The position numbers were made by a program, and so were the translations under genes. A stretch of DNA of 64,000 nucleotides, taken from contig CM044322.1 in the NCBI GenBank assembly GCA_024291935.2, positions 71,477,405 through 71,541,404 of the forward strand, written 5' to 3'. Below, piece after piece: positions 22,401-34,560 of this stretch. Origin of the DNA: Okapia johnstoni. Lineage: Eukaryota; Chordata; Mammalia; Artiodactyla; Giraffidae. The notes beneath the pieces are model-generated. The model had not been told where the DNA came from, made no database searches, and worked only from the letters and a program-made list of their open reading frames with translations. How positions within the stretch are numbered: position 1 is the stretch's first letter; each line of letters starts with the position of its first letter.

Positions 22401-23804
22401 GACTCCGCAGCCCATGCTCTTCTTCTGGAGCAGCCGCTGTGGGGAGTGGAGCTGGTGCCCCGGAGCGTGCAAGCGCGTCTGTTTTCCCATCCGGAGCTTG
22501 GCCCTTCGCCCTCTGGACCGCTTAACGTTCAGCGCTTAAGCAATGTCAGTGTCGTCTCCTATTTGCTGAACCCCTCTTATCTGGACTGCCTGCCCCGGGT
22601 TGAGCTGAGCTATCAGAGCAGTGTTGGAAGCTGCGAACTGGTCGATTTCCAGGCGCTCAGCCCAGAGAGCGGCTGCCTGGATGAGGCCCCGTCTTATCCC
22701 CAGCCGCTCAACGCAGAGATGGCTCCCGCCTCGTGGCAGGGATGTCCGCCTCTCTCTAGAGAAGGCCTGCCCGAAATCCACCATCTGCGCATGAAGCGGC
22801 TGGAATTCCTTCAGCAGGCCAGCAAGGGTCAGGCTTTACCCACCCCTGACCAAGATCATGGCTACCACAGCTTAGAGGAGGAGCACAGTCTGCTCCGGAT
22901 GGAGCCGAAGCACTTCGGAGATAGTCCGACTCAGTGTGTTCCTGCTGCTGGAGCCGTTCCTGGAACCGCCCAGGAACCCACTGAGGAGAAAACAAAATTG
23001 TTGACCAGAGAAGTTCCCTTTGGATTGGAAAGGCAGGGCCCCTCGGGAGGCATTCCATCTTGTGAGACTGGACAGGAGCTTGGAGAGGACCCAATAAGTG
23101 TAGTTGACTCCTCAGACATAGACGATGACCTTCCCATTTCTGCCAGACCAGCCTGTAGTAACAAGTTGATAGATTACATTTTGGGAGGTGCAGCCAGTGA
23201 CGTGGAAACAAGTTCTGATTCGGAAGATGAGGATTGGGACGAAGACATTGAGGATGACGGTTTTGATAGTGATAGCTCATTCTCAGAATCAGACCTTGAA
23301 CAAGACTCAGAAGGGCTCCACCTTTGGAACTCTTTCTATAGTGTGGATCCTTATAATCCACAAAACTTCACAGCAACAATTCAGACTGCTGTCAGAATTC
23401 TTCCCGGAAACCCTTCTGATTCAGAGAAGGATTTGTCTGACAAGTCTGGCCTAGGGAATTCTCCCCAGACTGGAAGTCTTCCCGAGTCTCCTGACCATAA
23501 TTCTGGAGATGATGATGACTGGGAATCTAGTGCAGATGAAGCAGAGAGTCTCAAACTGTGGAATTCTTTTTGTAATTCTGATGACCCCTACAACCTTCTA
23601 AATTTTAAGGCTCCTTTTCAAACATCAGGGAAAAATTGGAAAAGCTGTCTTGACTCAGAGAGGCCATCTGAGCCCATTTCTGAGTGTCACACCTTACTTT
23701 CCTGTAAAGTGCAGCTGTTAGGGAGCCGAGAAAGGAAATGTCCAGACTTGGTACAGGGTGTGTTTCTTTCTGGAGAAAAACACACTCATATCCGGAGAAA
23801 AAAG
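21915..23804 (+). CDS. PPP1R15B: PPP1R15B exon 1 (CReP, eIF2alpha phosphatase regulatory subunit)
   Basis: PPP1R15B is the constitutive subunit that brings PP1 to phosphorylated eIF2alpha and restores translation initiation. Exon 1 encodes 630 residues. Residues about 56-100 form a hydrophobic segment ([34 protein letters not shown]) that matches the ER-associating N-terminal part of CReP. Residues about 434-468 are strongly acidic. Two internal copies of an LxLWNSF-x-DPYN-NF motif sit near residues 468-485 and 546-563, as in PPP1R15 proteins. I chose ATG 21915 (GACAATGG, A at -3, G at +4). ATG 21921, giving MEPAANG, aligns better with the human start MEP and also has good context, so the true start may be two codons later. 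The exon ends RRKK before the donor GTTTGT at 23805. Confidence 0.95.
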
Positions 23805-25306
23805 GTTTGTTTCTTTTAACATGGCTGATAATTTGTACTTTCTGTTCTGATGTGGAAAAGCATGAGTTTCCTGGAGCCATAGCAGTGCACATTTTTTAGG
23901 AAAGACTCCAAGCTCTTATACCTGGGTTGAGAAATGACCACCTCTCCTTTTCCCTCATGTAGAGTGTTGTTCCTGTCTGAATTAAAGGTGACAGTGTATA
24001 GATGTTAGCTTGAGGGTGCCGTTTTCTTTTGGGTTGGCAGCTCTGGGCTGTTTCCCTTCAAGTTTCAACTTTTCACTTTTTTTAAGGAACAGAAAAATTA
24101 AACTTTGTGTATACATGATTTAATTCTAGAGATGGAGAAGGTCCTATTGTAGCAGTAGAGTTTTGTGGTATTAAATGTGGTATGTCATTTGCAGACAGTT
24201 ACTGCTCTAGTTTCAGGATAACTGTTTTCATTCCTCTCCGTTAGAACCCACAGGGATGATGGTACCAAGTAGCAAGTCATATTTGTCTGGTTGTTTGCCA
24301 TGAAAGAAAATATTAGTTTCAGTATTAAAAACATTTGGACATTTGGAATTTTGATTAACAAAAATAATGCTGAAAATAGTACTACCTTTTCTTAAGATAG
24401 CAGTCCAAGTTATCATTGGCCCACTATAGGTTAATCATTTGTAACTATGATGGTCACTTGGTTTTCTTGAGTAGTTGTTTCCTATTCCCAGGCTAGTTTT
24501 AAAGCTTCATGGCATTTATTTTACTCTTTCAACACATTATAAAGGTAACCTTTTTTGAGGAATCTTTTGAATTGCTTTTTTTTTTTTTTATTCGGCTGAG
24601 GTTATTAATTGGAGAGAAATCCCCGCAAACAGACGGTATGTTTTATTGTGGAGCAAAAGTTTCTTTAGTTACTTTTATTTGGAAAGAGAAAGGCATGGGT
24701 GAATTATTATTGACCTCAGATTCTGCTGCGTCAGAGTTTCAAGTGGAAAGAACTGTAATCCATTGGCTCCAAATGACCAGCTTAATACTTTGAAACTCTA
24801 CCTAGGGTAGAAAATGTCCCTAAATGGTGATATTCTTATGTCTTAGCTTGTAGAAGCAAAATAAGGCATATTAAAAATTAGATTTTAGTTCACACTTGTG
24901 TTAATGCTGTCTTAGACGTTTTTCTCTATGTTTTTAAAGGGTCTCTGACAAAATGGCCTGTTTAGTGAATAGATAAGAACCAAAGTGAGGCAATGGAATG
25001 AGCACTTGGCATCTGGAGACCTGTGTTCCCTACTCCTAAGTGGTTAGGGCCAATAGATTTAGGAAGATAGCCAGAGCTGGGAAGTAACTTGACCTTCTCA
25101 TGGCTTTGACTGACTGACTTATAGTAATAATAATAATAATGGCTATTGTATGAATTATTGCACGATTTAAATGAGGTGAGTAGATAACACTCATAGTTGC
25201 TTTGCCTTTAAATGATAACTCTTGTTTAGGGATCTCAGCCCAGCCTCATGTCTCTTTTTAGCTTGCTCACTGAGTGAAAAATGAGATGAGTCAAGTAGAT
25301 GTTACT

Positions 25307-25372
25307 ATTACTATGCACTAGAAGCAACCTTTATAAAAGATTACTATGCACTAGAAGCAACCTTTATAAAAG
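25307..25372. repeat. 33-bp perfect tandem duplication
   Basis: Two identical 33-bp copies, 25307-25339 and 25340-25372. Each starts ATTACTATGCACTAGAAG and ends TTTATAAAAG. The identity implies a recent event. Confidence 0.95.
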
Positions 25373-25499
25373 ATTATGTCTGGAATATGGTAAAGTTATT
25401 TACAACCTTTGACTACATCCCATTCTTTAGGTATATGGGAATAATGGGTAGTGCTTAATTCTTAGAATGAGGCTTTCAGATCTGGGAATGCTTTATTAA

Positions 25500-25738
25500 A
25501 TGGCAAACATGCAGATTGTGGAGCCGGGCTCAGAGTTGGAATCCTGATTGCACCCGAGGAAGCTGTGTGATTTGAATGAGTCAGTTTACCTTGGTTTCCT
25601 TATCTATACAGTGAAGATGATGATAATACCTACCTTATAGGGTATGTATTATTAAGTGAGATTAAGTGAGATGAAAATTGTTAAGTACTTTGAAAAGAAC
25701 CTGGCATATGGTAACCACTGTATAAATGTTATTTATCT
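25500..25738 (+). mobile_element. MIR SINE relic
   Basis: Nearly full-length MIR order: GTGGAGCCGGGCTCAGAGTTG, AGCTGTGTGATTTGAATGAG, CCTTATCTATACAGTGAAG, GATAATACCTACCTTATAGG and ACCTGGCATATGGTAA. Confidence 0.75.
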
Positions 25739-26409
25739 TGGTGATACAATGAATGAGTAATGCTAGAATGCAATATTTAGTAAGGTGTTACATATCTACT
25801 AATTGTCCTCGGGGGTATTCCTTGGCCTGATGTAAAGGGAATGAAAGTAGCAGGCCACAGTGGAATTAGCTGATGTAAGTATTGAATGTGCTTTAAAACA
25901 AGTTTTGACATTTGGTGTTTGATATCTTAAAAAGAAATTTCTACATTAGAAATTGAATAGGGATTAAAAGGAACTGTCACTCTTACATGTGATCATGTAT
26001 ATTGCAGCAGTCACAGTTACATGTATGTATGGTGATAGCATAATGAAGAATAGGAAGAGAGTTTTTATCTTAACTACAAAGTCTCTTATAGTAATACTAA
26101 TCTTAAAGATATGTTTTGTTGCAGTTTGATTACTAAATAACTTTTTCTTCTGTGTTCTGATTTTAAAAGTAATTAATCTAAGAATACTACTACATGTTTA
26201 TGATTCAAGAATTGAAAAACACTGAAAAGTGACTTTTTTTTTGAAAAAGGAAGAACAGAAGTGAACCTTTGTGCTGTAATAAAAGCATTCAGGAATATAT
26301 TTCTGAAATACTTAGGAAACATTTGTCATTTTGGAAGAGTGTACAAGTTTGTTTCTTTCTTTCTTTACTTCTGTTATATTTGAGATTAAAATTACTTTTA
26401 TCTTTATAG

Positions 26410-26631
<222 letters not shown>

Positions 26632-28438
26632 GATGATTTGACAGCCTCTGGCCCTAGCATACACTATCTCTTACTTAAGAGGTTACTTTTAAAAACAAAA
26701 ATTGGCAGCTGTCCTCCAACTTTTTCTTAGAGGATGTGCGACTTGTATCCAGTGACCTAGTTTAATATTTTTTTGCAACATAGCCCACTCAGAAATGTCC
26801 AGGTTTGAAGCCAGGCCCTGAAAATGAAGGATGAGATGGTGTGATTTCTAATCCTCCTTTTTTTGTTGAATCTGTTCTAGGATGTTGTTTGCTTGCTGAA
26901 GTGAAAAGGGGACCTTTTAAGGTGTAATTTTGCACTTTGGAAAGTTATTTTCTTGGGAAACAATATTTATAGGGTTCAAAGCCCATTTCCCATTCTAATT
27001 TAAATTATCTGCACCTGTCTAAAAACTCTGGGCTCTCCCCTCCCCCGCCCCCAGCATTCTGAAATTACTGGGCTGTTATGTTTTCTATATATTTTTTTAT
27101 TTCAGTAATTTGACCCTTCTACTTCAATGTTAAAAACAATTTTGTATATACAACCAACTTAAAGTACATTATCGTGTGTCTTTTTTTTTTTTTTTTCCCT
27201 AAAAATGGTTGAAAATGTGTGGTTGGTTTTTATTTCTAGGTTAAGCTCTACCTAGGAAATGTTTCCAAGGGCTGCCACAAAACCTGTATGTGCAGTACTT
27301 TCTGCTACTTTGGGAAGACTGCATATTTCGGCCAAATTTTAACATCCAATATATTTAAGTTCTCTGTAAACTCTTTCTTGGAGAGGGTTCTGTATGTCTA
27401 TGTTATTGTAATTCCCACTTGAGTGGTTCTTTGTGTCTTCAACAGGTAGAAATTGTTGTTAAGACTCCAGAAAGTAATAATTGTGTCATAGTTGCTTTTA
27501 AATTTGAAAGCTTAGAATTTTCTTAGGAAGGAGAACAGGAGACATCGGAGCAATTTGCTTTTGTTGTATATGCTCTCAAAAGAAAACCAGTGTTATTACT
27601 ATCATGCCTCAGCACCGTCACTTTTATAACTTGTCAGGGTGACACTGTAAACTTGAAAATGGGCAGTTCTGATTTTTCCAGTTTGAAATGTAAAATATAG
27701 ACTTCAGTCAACATCCAAGTTTATTGTGTTCTTCTTTTTTAATAGAGAAGTAATGGCAAGGCCTATAGTTTCAGGAAAGATCTATAGATTTAACAGATTG
27801 AAAGGTTTAATATCTTCATCCCAAAGCTTACTTTTGAGTTGAAGTTTCTGCAGTGACTGATTGTGTTTGGTTTAGTTAGCACTACATGATGTGCATATGT
27901 TAGGTTGAGGGAATATTAACCAACAACTTACTGGTCTGTTTTTACTTCACATGCCTCCTGTTACAAGTAATAGAAAGCACGAGCAGAATAGATGACCTCT
28001 TAATTTTGAAGTTGTTTCAGAGTGAGGACAAATTTTTCATCAGAAGTGCTTTCAGGATTACTACCTCAGTTTATAATCTACCTGGTCATTGTTTTATTTC
28101 TATTTGGTTTGCTCTGAGAATGCAACAGCATAAACGTTGGTCAGATTTTTGCAGAGCTCTTTTCCAGTGTGTTTAGTGCCCCTCTATTTTAGGTAATCAT
28201 AGGGAATGCATTTATAGAGTCTGGTATAACACCATGGAAATGCTAAGTTTCAAGCATCAGCTGTGTCAGTTGGAAAGAAGGTATCACTTGCCTTGAAAAG
28301 AAACTGAAAATGTGTAGGCATTCTTTTAAAACCAGACTGAAGTATACTGTTTTATTTCAGAGACTTGGGTTGTGTTTTGGGGTTTTAAATCTTACACCTC
28401 TGCATATATGAAAATAACGGGAAGTCTTTACATTTACT

Positions 28439-28642
28439 AGGCTTCCATGGTGGCTCAGATGGTAAAGAACACCGGCAATGCAGGAGACCTGGGTTTGATC
28501 CTTGAGTCAGGAAGATCCCCTGGAGAAGGGAATGGTAACCCACTCCAGCATTCTTGCCTGGAGAATACCATGGACAGATGACCCTGGCAGGCTACAGTCC
28601 ATGAAGTCTCAAAGAGTTGGACATGACTGAGCAATTAACACT
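28439..28642 (+). mobile_element. Bov-tA SINE within the PPP1R15B 3' UTR
   Basis: GGCTTCCATGGTGGCTCAG head, GAAGATCCCCTGGAGAAGGG, CCCACTCCAGCATTCTTGCC and the end AGAGTTGGACATGACTGAGC. It lies in sense orientation, so it would be part of the mRNA. Confidence 0.92.
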
Positions 28643-29188
28643 TTGCATTTACTGGATTTTGGAGAATTGTTCTCTTGAGATTCCAACCTGAGTACTAAAT
28701 ATGTAAAAGCTTGGTGAAGGAATTCTTCCATTTACTACCCTCCTTTAAAAGAAGTGATCAGACAGTGATGAGAAGGACAAAAGGGACCATTTTAAAGTTG
28801 ACAAGGGAAAAACAATTCTTAGCAGTTTTGTCCAGATCCTAATTGTTAGAACAAAGTTAAAACTTCAGTCTTAAAATCCTTGGAAGTTTTAATTGAACAT
28901 TTTACACACTTAAAGTCTTGCAATGGTGCTTTTATGTATCAGTGTAGCATATGAAAAGGCTTTGTGCAGGCAAGTAACATTTCCTTTTTTAAGTTTTGAA
29001 ATGTGATAACACCATCTTTAACTTGAAATCAAAACTATCAGATTTTATTTTTTTATAATTTAGGGAAGGTGAAGTTAGGGGACTAGAAGACTTCTAAATT
29101 GGCTTATTCGGATCCAATGATTTAAATATAACCAGTTTTTGTTGGGACTTTATAAAATTGTATATATAACTGTTAACCTGTAAATTAT

Positions 29189-29194
29189 AATAAA
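29189..29194 (+). terminator. PPP1R15B: PPP1R15B polyadenylation signal
   Basis: AATAAA within TATAATAAATATATTTGC. The UTR length it implies suits the known long 3' UTR of this gene. Confidence 0.7.
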
Positions 29195-29215
29195 TATATT
29201 TGCAATTATTAAATG

Positions 29216-30507
29216 TTACATGATATTTTGGTTCAACTTTATTGTGTTTTACATTGTTTTTGGAATTACTGAGCAGGAGTTTCAGAGTTAAGTCAGGTGT
29301 TTTTGTAGAAGCATTATAAACTTAAAAGGTGCTGTACAGATTTATGTGGTTAAAAAGGTTATGTGACATGGTAATTGCTCTTCAGCTAACTGAAGAGGAG
29401 GAAATGGTTAAGGAGGTAAATACAATTGCAAACTACATTTTGGTATTAGATAAGAGAAGTTGGTTCTTAGAGTATGAAATGCCCTTCTTAGAGACTGAGG
29501 ATTTGATTCTAAAACTCGCCCCAGCTATGTACTAATGCTGCAAAGAAAATAGTAAAATAGTATTCACAGAAGCAGTAAATTAATATGTTGGGATTAGCAT
29601 AGTGTTTCTCATAAGTAGCAGGGAAGTCTGCTTCTTTATTTTGTGCATTATGATTAATGATAACTGATATTGTCAATCATGATGTTCTCCCATTTGCAAT
29701 ATTGAATAAACGTGATGGTAACATCTGAAAAACCCAACTTCTTATCCTGAAGAAGAAAAAAGACATTTGGACTATAGCAAGCCTATTAATGGAATTCTTA
29801 ATTATAGCATTCTTAATTTAGGCATTGAATCTTGCTAGCTAATGAAAAATCATTAAAGGTGTATTTCTTAACTGGAAGGAAAGAAACTAACAGTTGCAGA
29901 TAAATCAGTGTTTAGTACAAATTGAATTGACAACCTAGGTTATACCTTTATTACCAGCTTAGGGTTAATTTAAGCATTTTTGGCTCTCTCCCCCAGGAAG
30001 ATGTATGAAAATAGTCATGTTCACATCAAGCCAGGTTTATTGTGACTCCTGGTATCCCTATAGAGGTGGTGATGTTTGTTGTTAACAAAGTTTAAAGCAA
30101 ATATTTAATTGCTGATCTCAGAAATTTTGAGTTATACACAGATTTGGGAGTTTGTTGGTTTCATTTGGAGACTTCCTTTGGACCCTCCTTTTTGTACCTT
30201 TTAAAAATGAAAAAAAAAATTTTTTTCTCATTTATAAAAGTATCTAACAGATGTACAAAGACATCCTGGTACATTCTAAAAAAGTATGTTGCCCACCATT
30301 TTTTTTGGAGCTAAGAGACGTAATTTCTTTATGTGTATGAGGAGGTTTTGATACTCTTCTGATTATGACACGAATATTGGCTATTTGGAATGTTCCTATA
30401 TTGGAAATTAGGATTCTTATGGACTTAGTTGAATGCTTTGGTCAATATAAAATACCAGTTTTTTTCTCCTTGGATTTGCTCCATTGAGACTAAGTTTTTA
30501 CTGGTCA
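29216..30507. other. intergenic, AT-rich, no recognised feature
   Basis: 1.3 kb downstream of PPP1R15B. Apart from a second AATAAA at 29705 and a short A/T run near 30,210, nothing is recognised. The short frame at 29329-29535 has no support as a gene. Confidence 0.6.
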
Positions 30508-30965
30508 AAATGGCTCAGTGGGTAAACAATCCGCCTGTAATGCAGGAGACACAGGAGATGCAGGTTTGGTCTCTGGGTTGGGACTATCCCCTGGAGGGAG
30601 AAATAGCAACCCACTCCAGTATTCTTGCCTGGGAAATGCCATGGACGGAGGAGCCTGGCGGACTATAGTGCATGACTGCTAAGTCGCTTCAGTTGTGTCC
30701 AACTCTGCGACCCCATAGACAGCAGCCCACCAGGCTCCACCGTCCCTGGGATTCTCCAGGCAAGAACACGAGTGGGTTGCCATTTCTTTCTCCAATGCGT
30801 GAAAGTGAAGTCACTCAGTCGTGTCCGACTTTGCAACCTCATGGTCTTCAGCCCACCAGGCTCCTCCGTCCATGGGGTTTTCCAGGCAAGAGTACTGAAG
30901 TGGGGTGCCATCACCTCCGATAGTGCATGGGGTCGGATCACAAAGAGTTGGACATGAGTCAGCAC
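30508..30965 (+). mobile_element. Bov-tA SINE split by a Bov-A2 SINE
   Basis: A sense Bov-tA runs from 30508 (AAAATGGCTCAGTGGG) to about 30674. Its last 37 bases (GGGTCGGATCACAAAGAGTTGG) resume after 30929. Between them lies an antisense Bov-A2 with its own target duplication. Confidence 0.9.
30675..30919 (-). mobile_element. Bov-A2 dimeric SINE
   Basis: Two tandem Bov-A units in antisense, each with a GCCCACCAGGCTCC core and a CCAGGCAAGA segment, joined by GTGAAAGTGAAGTCACTCAG. It is flanked by the exact 10-bp duplication ATAGTGCATG at 30665-30674 and 30920-30929. Confidence 0.92.
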
Positions 30966-32425
30966 ATGGCACATGATTTTAAAATACAAAGACAGTATGA
31001 TATCAAGCTTTGACTCTAGTAAAATAAGTAGGATGAATAGATCTAACCCTGCTCACTTTGAGGATTCATAGAAGACCTATAGTGCATTCAGTTAATACAT
31101 ATTAGTGACAGGTTTGAGATCAGGGAAGTTAAAGAGAAATGATTTTATACGTGGAATAGAGAATGCATGATGGAGTTTGGGGTTATGTTATTACTGTGTA
31201 ACAATTTGAGTCACATCAGTGTTTTACAGTTGACAGACTCAAGCTCATTAGGGAAAATAGGGGAAATCAGACTTATGGAAATTAGGTTGCTTGACCCAGA
31301 AAGAGGATACCCTAGAGGTCTAAAGAAAACAGGTCTAGAAAGCTGAACTATTAAAAGAAAACACTTTGGAATGATTTTTCAGGTTTTGTTCTTTTATTCC
31401 ATTACCCCTCCCTTTGTCTCAGTACTATCCTTTTCTTCTAGTTTCCTTCTGCCTTTGTTTGCTGAACATTTTATTTTCACTACTGTTTTACAGATCTTAC
31501 CTAGAAGAGGAATGAGGACCTTCACAGCAAAAGAACAGCACAAGTGTCAGAGGTGTGTTCATTAGCAATACTATCCATCAAGATGACACTGCAAATTTCC
31601 CCACCAAAATGTTAGGTTAATATATACACTGGATTAACTTTTAGAAATATACCCAAAATGTTCAAGGTCAAAGAAAGAGGTGGTACTAAAACTGGATTAT
31701 ACTGCTCTGAGGCAAGCCTGTTTCTCTTAATGGGGTTAATACATTGGCTTTGAAGGTAGAAACCAGAGAGTCCCAAAAGAGTTTTTTAAAAAGTTGATCT
31801 GGATATGTGTTGTGCAAGGGTTGTTTTTAAAAACAAATTTCATCATGAGAAGACTTGTTTCCTCTTTGGATCTCACATATCATCTCCAAGAGACCTCTGA
31901 CAACCCTATCCAACTCCTCCCTTCCCACTATCTTTAACCTTTTAAAATTGTATTCACTGCCCTCATCTTAACATTTTTACTTATTTCTTGTCTACCTTCA
32001 CACTCTATAAACTCTGTAAGTAGGGATCTTGTTCTGTGTCTTGTTTACTCTATGAGCACATAGCCTAGGACTGCACCTGGCACATTATAGTCAACAGATA
32101 CTTGAATGAGTTTTAAGTCAGTTCCCATATAGTCTTTACTGAGACTTCGTCAACACAGCCATGTCTGATTAGAATCCAGTGTGCCTCAGTTATAGATGAT
32201 ACAGAATCACAGAACTGAAAGGTCCTTAGGGAGAAGCTGTAGCAGAGCTCTAAATTTTTAGAATGTAATTACAAATTTCAATTGTAATTGAAATTTGTGC
32301 TAGAGATACCTCATCAATTAATTTGAGTGTCATTAACAAGGTACATGTTAATTTATGAAGTTAATATGTGAGCAAATCAGCTGAGACCTTTCTTTTCCAG
32401 GATTAAAGAGTACTAAAATATTGTG
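30966..32425. other. intergenic with L2-like relic
   Basis: 31890-32110 reads as an L2 3' relic (TCTATAAACTCTGTAAGTAG, CACCTGGCACATTATAGTCA). 32200-32290 is old repeat-like text. Nothing else is recognised. Confidence 0.55.
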
Positions 32426-32637
32426 CGTGCATGCTAAGTCGCTTCAGTCGTGTCTGCCTCTTTGTGACCTATGGTCTATAGCCCGCCAGGCTCCTCTGTC
32501 CATAGGATTCTCCAGGAAAAAATACTGGAGTGGGTTGCCGCACCCTCCTCGAGGAGATCTTCCCCACCCAGGGATTGAATCTGCGTGTCTTAAGTCTCCT
32601 GTATTGATAGGCAGGTTCTTTACCACTAGCACCACCT
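32426..32637 (-). mobile_element. Bov-tA SINE
   Basis: Antisense: GCTAAGTCGCTTCAGTCGTG, GCCCGCCAGGCTCCTCTGTCC, TGGAGTGGGTTGCCGCACC and the head TTCTTTACCACTAGCACCACCTG. Confidence 0.92.
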
Positions 32638-32737
32638 GTACTGAAGTATTAAAAGCATTTTCCCCACCACACCAGAGGTTTCATTTCTACTCTTTTTTAG
32701 ATAACAATTGGCTTTGAGTAAAAATGCTCAGTTGATT

Positions 32738-32750
32738 CCACCAGATGGCG
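32738..32750 (+). promoter_or_regulatory. possible CTCF-type motif
   Basis: CCACCAGATGGCG matches the CTCF core pattern CCASYAGRKGGCR. It lies in a 300-bp single-copy island between two SINEs. A motif match alone does not show binding. Confidence 0.35.
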
Positions 32751-32941
32751 TAACTAGCCATCTTAGAGTGCCTGACAGATTCCCGTTATTGCTAATTTGA
32801 TGGCTGTGGGTTGCTTGGAGATTATTTCCTTAGTATATAAACAAGCTGGCAAACCGCACTGCCCTGCCCATTCTAGGCCTGCCTGGCCCCCTGTGACTTC
32901 ACCTTTTTGTGGTAACTACTCATCACTGATAGCTCCCTGAT

Positions 32942-33125
32942 AGCTTCCCTGATAGCTCAGTTGGTAAAGAATCCACCCGCAATGCAGGAGACCTGGGTTC
33001 AATTCCTGGGTTGGGAAGATCCCCTGGAGAAGGGAAAGGGTACTCACTCCAGTATTCTGTCCTGGAGAATTCCACGGACTGTAGAGTCTATGGGGTCGCA
33101 AAGAGTTGGACACGACTTTCACTGT
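32942..33125 (+). mobile_element. Bov-tA SINE
   Basis: GCTTCCCTGATAGCTCAG head, GGAGACCTGGGTTCAATTCC, and the end GCAAAGAGTTGGACACGAC. An ACTCATCACTG duplication flanks it (about 32918-32928 and 33126-33136). Confidence 0.92.
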
Positions 33126-33136
33126 CACTCATCACT

Positions 33137-33984
33137 GGGGGCTGTTCCTTACAGGAGAACCAAAATTTATCTTTGAACGCAAATAAATGAATTGATTCTT
33201 CATGGTCTCCATGGAGGAATAATAAAATAAATATGGCAATTTAGGTGATTGTAAGTGAGAGATAAGAGGCTGATGTACAGACATTTGCTGGGTTTTTGTG
33301 TTAGAGTTTTTCCTGTTAGGGTTTTATCTCACTTAACTATTTGTTCAACATTCAGTTTTCTGTTGCATTCCTGTGCATCAGGGAAGTCACTCTTAATGAG
33401 AGGAGACAGCCATGTTGCTTGGGGCATGGGAACTCCCTGTGCCTGATTACAGAATTGTGTATGCAACTGGCATGGAAGGAGGAAAAGAGCCTCAAGAACT
33501 CGGTGTGAGGCTTTGGGCAGGCATTACCTGTTTCCCGCTCGGTAGCCAAGGCCAGGTGGATATCCAGGACTGCTCTTTGGTAGGTTTGGCATTGGCTCCA
33601 AGGGGCTGCTCCCATCTGCTTCTAGGTGTACAGAATGGAGGCTGTTACATGTTTGCCTACAACTTTCCTAAGCCTGCAGTGACGGAGGCACTTTCAGCTT
33701 GCGGTGGTTTCCTTTCTTTTGTTTCTGCTTGGTTTGACTGTGTAGGGAGGCTAGGCATGTTTTTGTACCTTCAGGAATTTACATGGGAGTTCTTTGTTTT
33801 CTTTACTTCTGATTGCCACGTTTTCTAGATAATCACCTCTGAACAAATCTCCCTTCCCCAGGACCATCTGCTGAAAGTCACAGCCTGATTGGCCTGGGGG
33901 ATATAACCCAGTACTACCTGAGAGATGGCAATGCTTTTAGAATGATACTGAATTACAGAATAAAAGTCCTTCATTGGGATGGAA
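33137..33984. other. intergenic, no recognised element
   Basis: An 850-bp stretch without identifiable repeats. It contains an open frame at 33412-33828 (138 codons, starting MLLGAWELPV) with no family resemblance, splice signal or promoter. It is not called as a gene. Confidence 0.5.
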
Positions 33985-34197
33985 GTGAAAGTGTTAGTCA
34001 CTCAGTGATGTCCGATTCTTTGTGACCCCATGGACTGTAGCCTGCCAGGCTCCTCTGTCTATGGAATTCTCCAGGCAAGAATACTGGAGTGGGTTGCCAT
34101 TTTCTTCTCCAGGGAATCTTCCTGACCCAGGGATCGAACCCTGGTCTCCTGCATTGCAGACAGATTTTTTACCATCTGAGCTACCAGGGAAGCCCCC
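33985..34197 (-). mobile_element. Bov-tA SINE, full length
   Basis: Antisense from GTGAAAGTGTTAGTCACTCAG to the tRNA head CATCTGAGCTACCAGGGAAGCC. The B-box segment GATCGAACCCTGG is intact. Confidence 0.93.
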
Positions 34198-34299
34198 ATA
34201 GGGTGAAGCAGGTGCATTTTCTTGCAATTAATTTCCCAGGTTCTTTCAGATAGGATGACAGTTACATTTAGCCAGTGTTCCTTATTTTTCCTTTTTTCT

Positions 34300-34560
34300 C
34301 ATGCAGTTGTTAAAAAAAATTAAATGTATTTAAGCTAAAAATAAAAATCAGTTCACCCATTTCTTCCACCCTCACACTCTTCTCTGGCAATCACCATCTG
34401 TTATCTGTATCTTTGAGCTTGTTTTGATTTGTTCAGTTTTTGTTGTTTTTAAGATTTCACATATAAGAGAGAGCATCCGATATTTGTCTACTTATTTCAT
34501 TTAGCTCAATGCCCCCTAGGCCCCAGGTTGTCACAAATGGCAAGATTTCATTCTTTCCAG
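34300..34560 (-). mobile_element. old L1 3' UTR fragment
   Basis: Antisense L1: CTCTGGCAATCACCATCTG, TTTCACATATAAGAGAGAGCA, TACTTATTTCATTTAGCTCA and TCACAAATGGCAAGATTTCAT. Confidence 0.7.

Larger units (their letters stand above)
23805..26409 (+). other. PPP1R15B: PPP1R15B intron
   Basis: A 2.6-kb intron between GTTTGT and TATAG. It is AT-rich and free of young SINEs. It holds a poly-T run near 24,580, a 33-bp tandem duplication (25307-25372) and an MIR relic (25500-25738). If retained, the frame from exon 1 would read VCFF and stop at TAA 23817-23819. Confidence 0.9.
26632..29215 (+). other. PPP1R15B: PPP1R15B 3' UTR
   Basis: About 2.6 kb of AT-rich, mostly single-copy sequence. It ends past AATAAA at 29189-29194. 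A Bov-tA SINE (28439-28642) is carried inside it. A further AATAAA lies at 29705-29710 and may serve a longer form. Confidence 0.75.

Noticed and set aside
22756..23361. 201-codon minus-strand frame within PPP1R15B
   Set aside because: Antisense shadow of the PPP1R15B coding exon.
33412..33828. 138-codon + strand open frame in the PPP1R15B-PLEKHA6 gap
   Set aside because: No family resemblance, no promoter or splice context, no repeat-encoded protein. Length is within chance for this composition.
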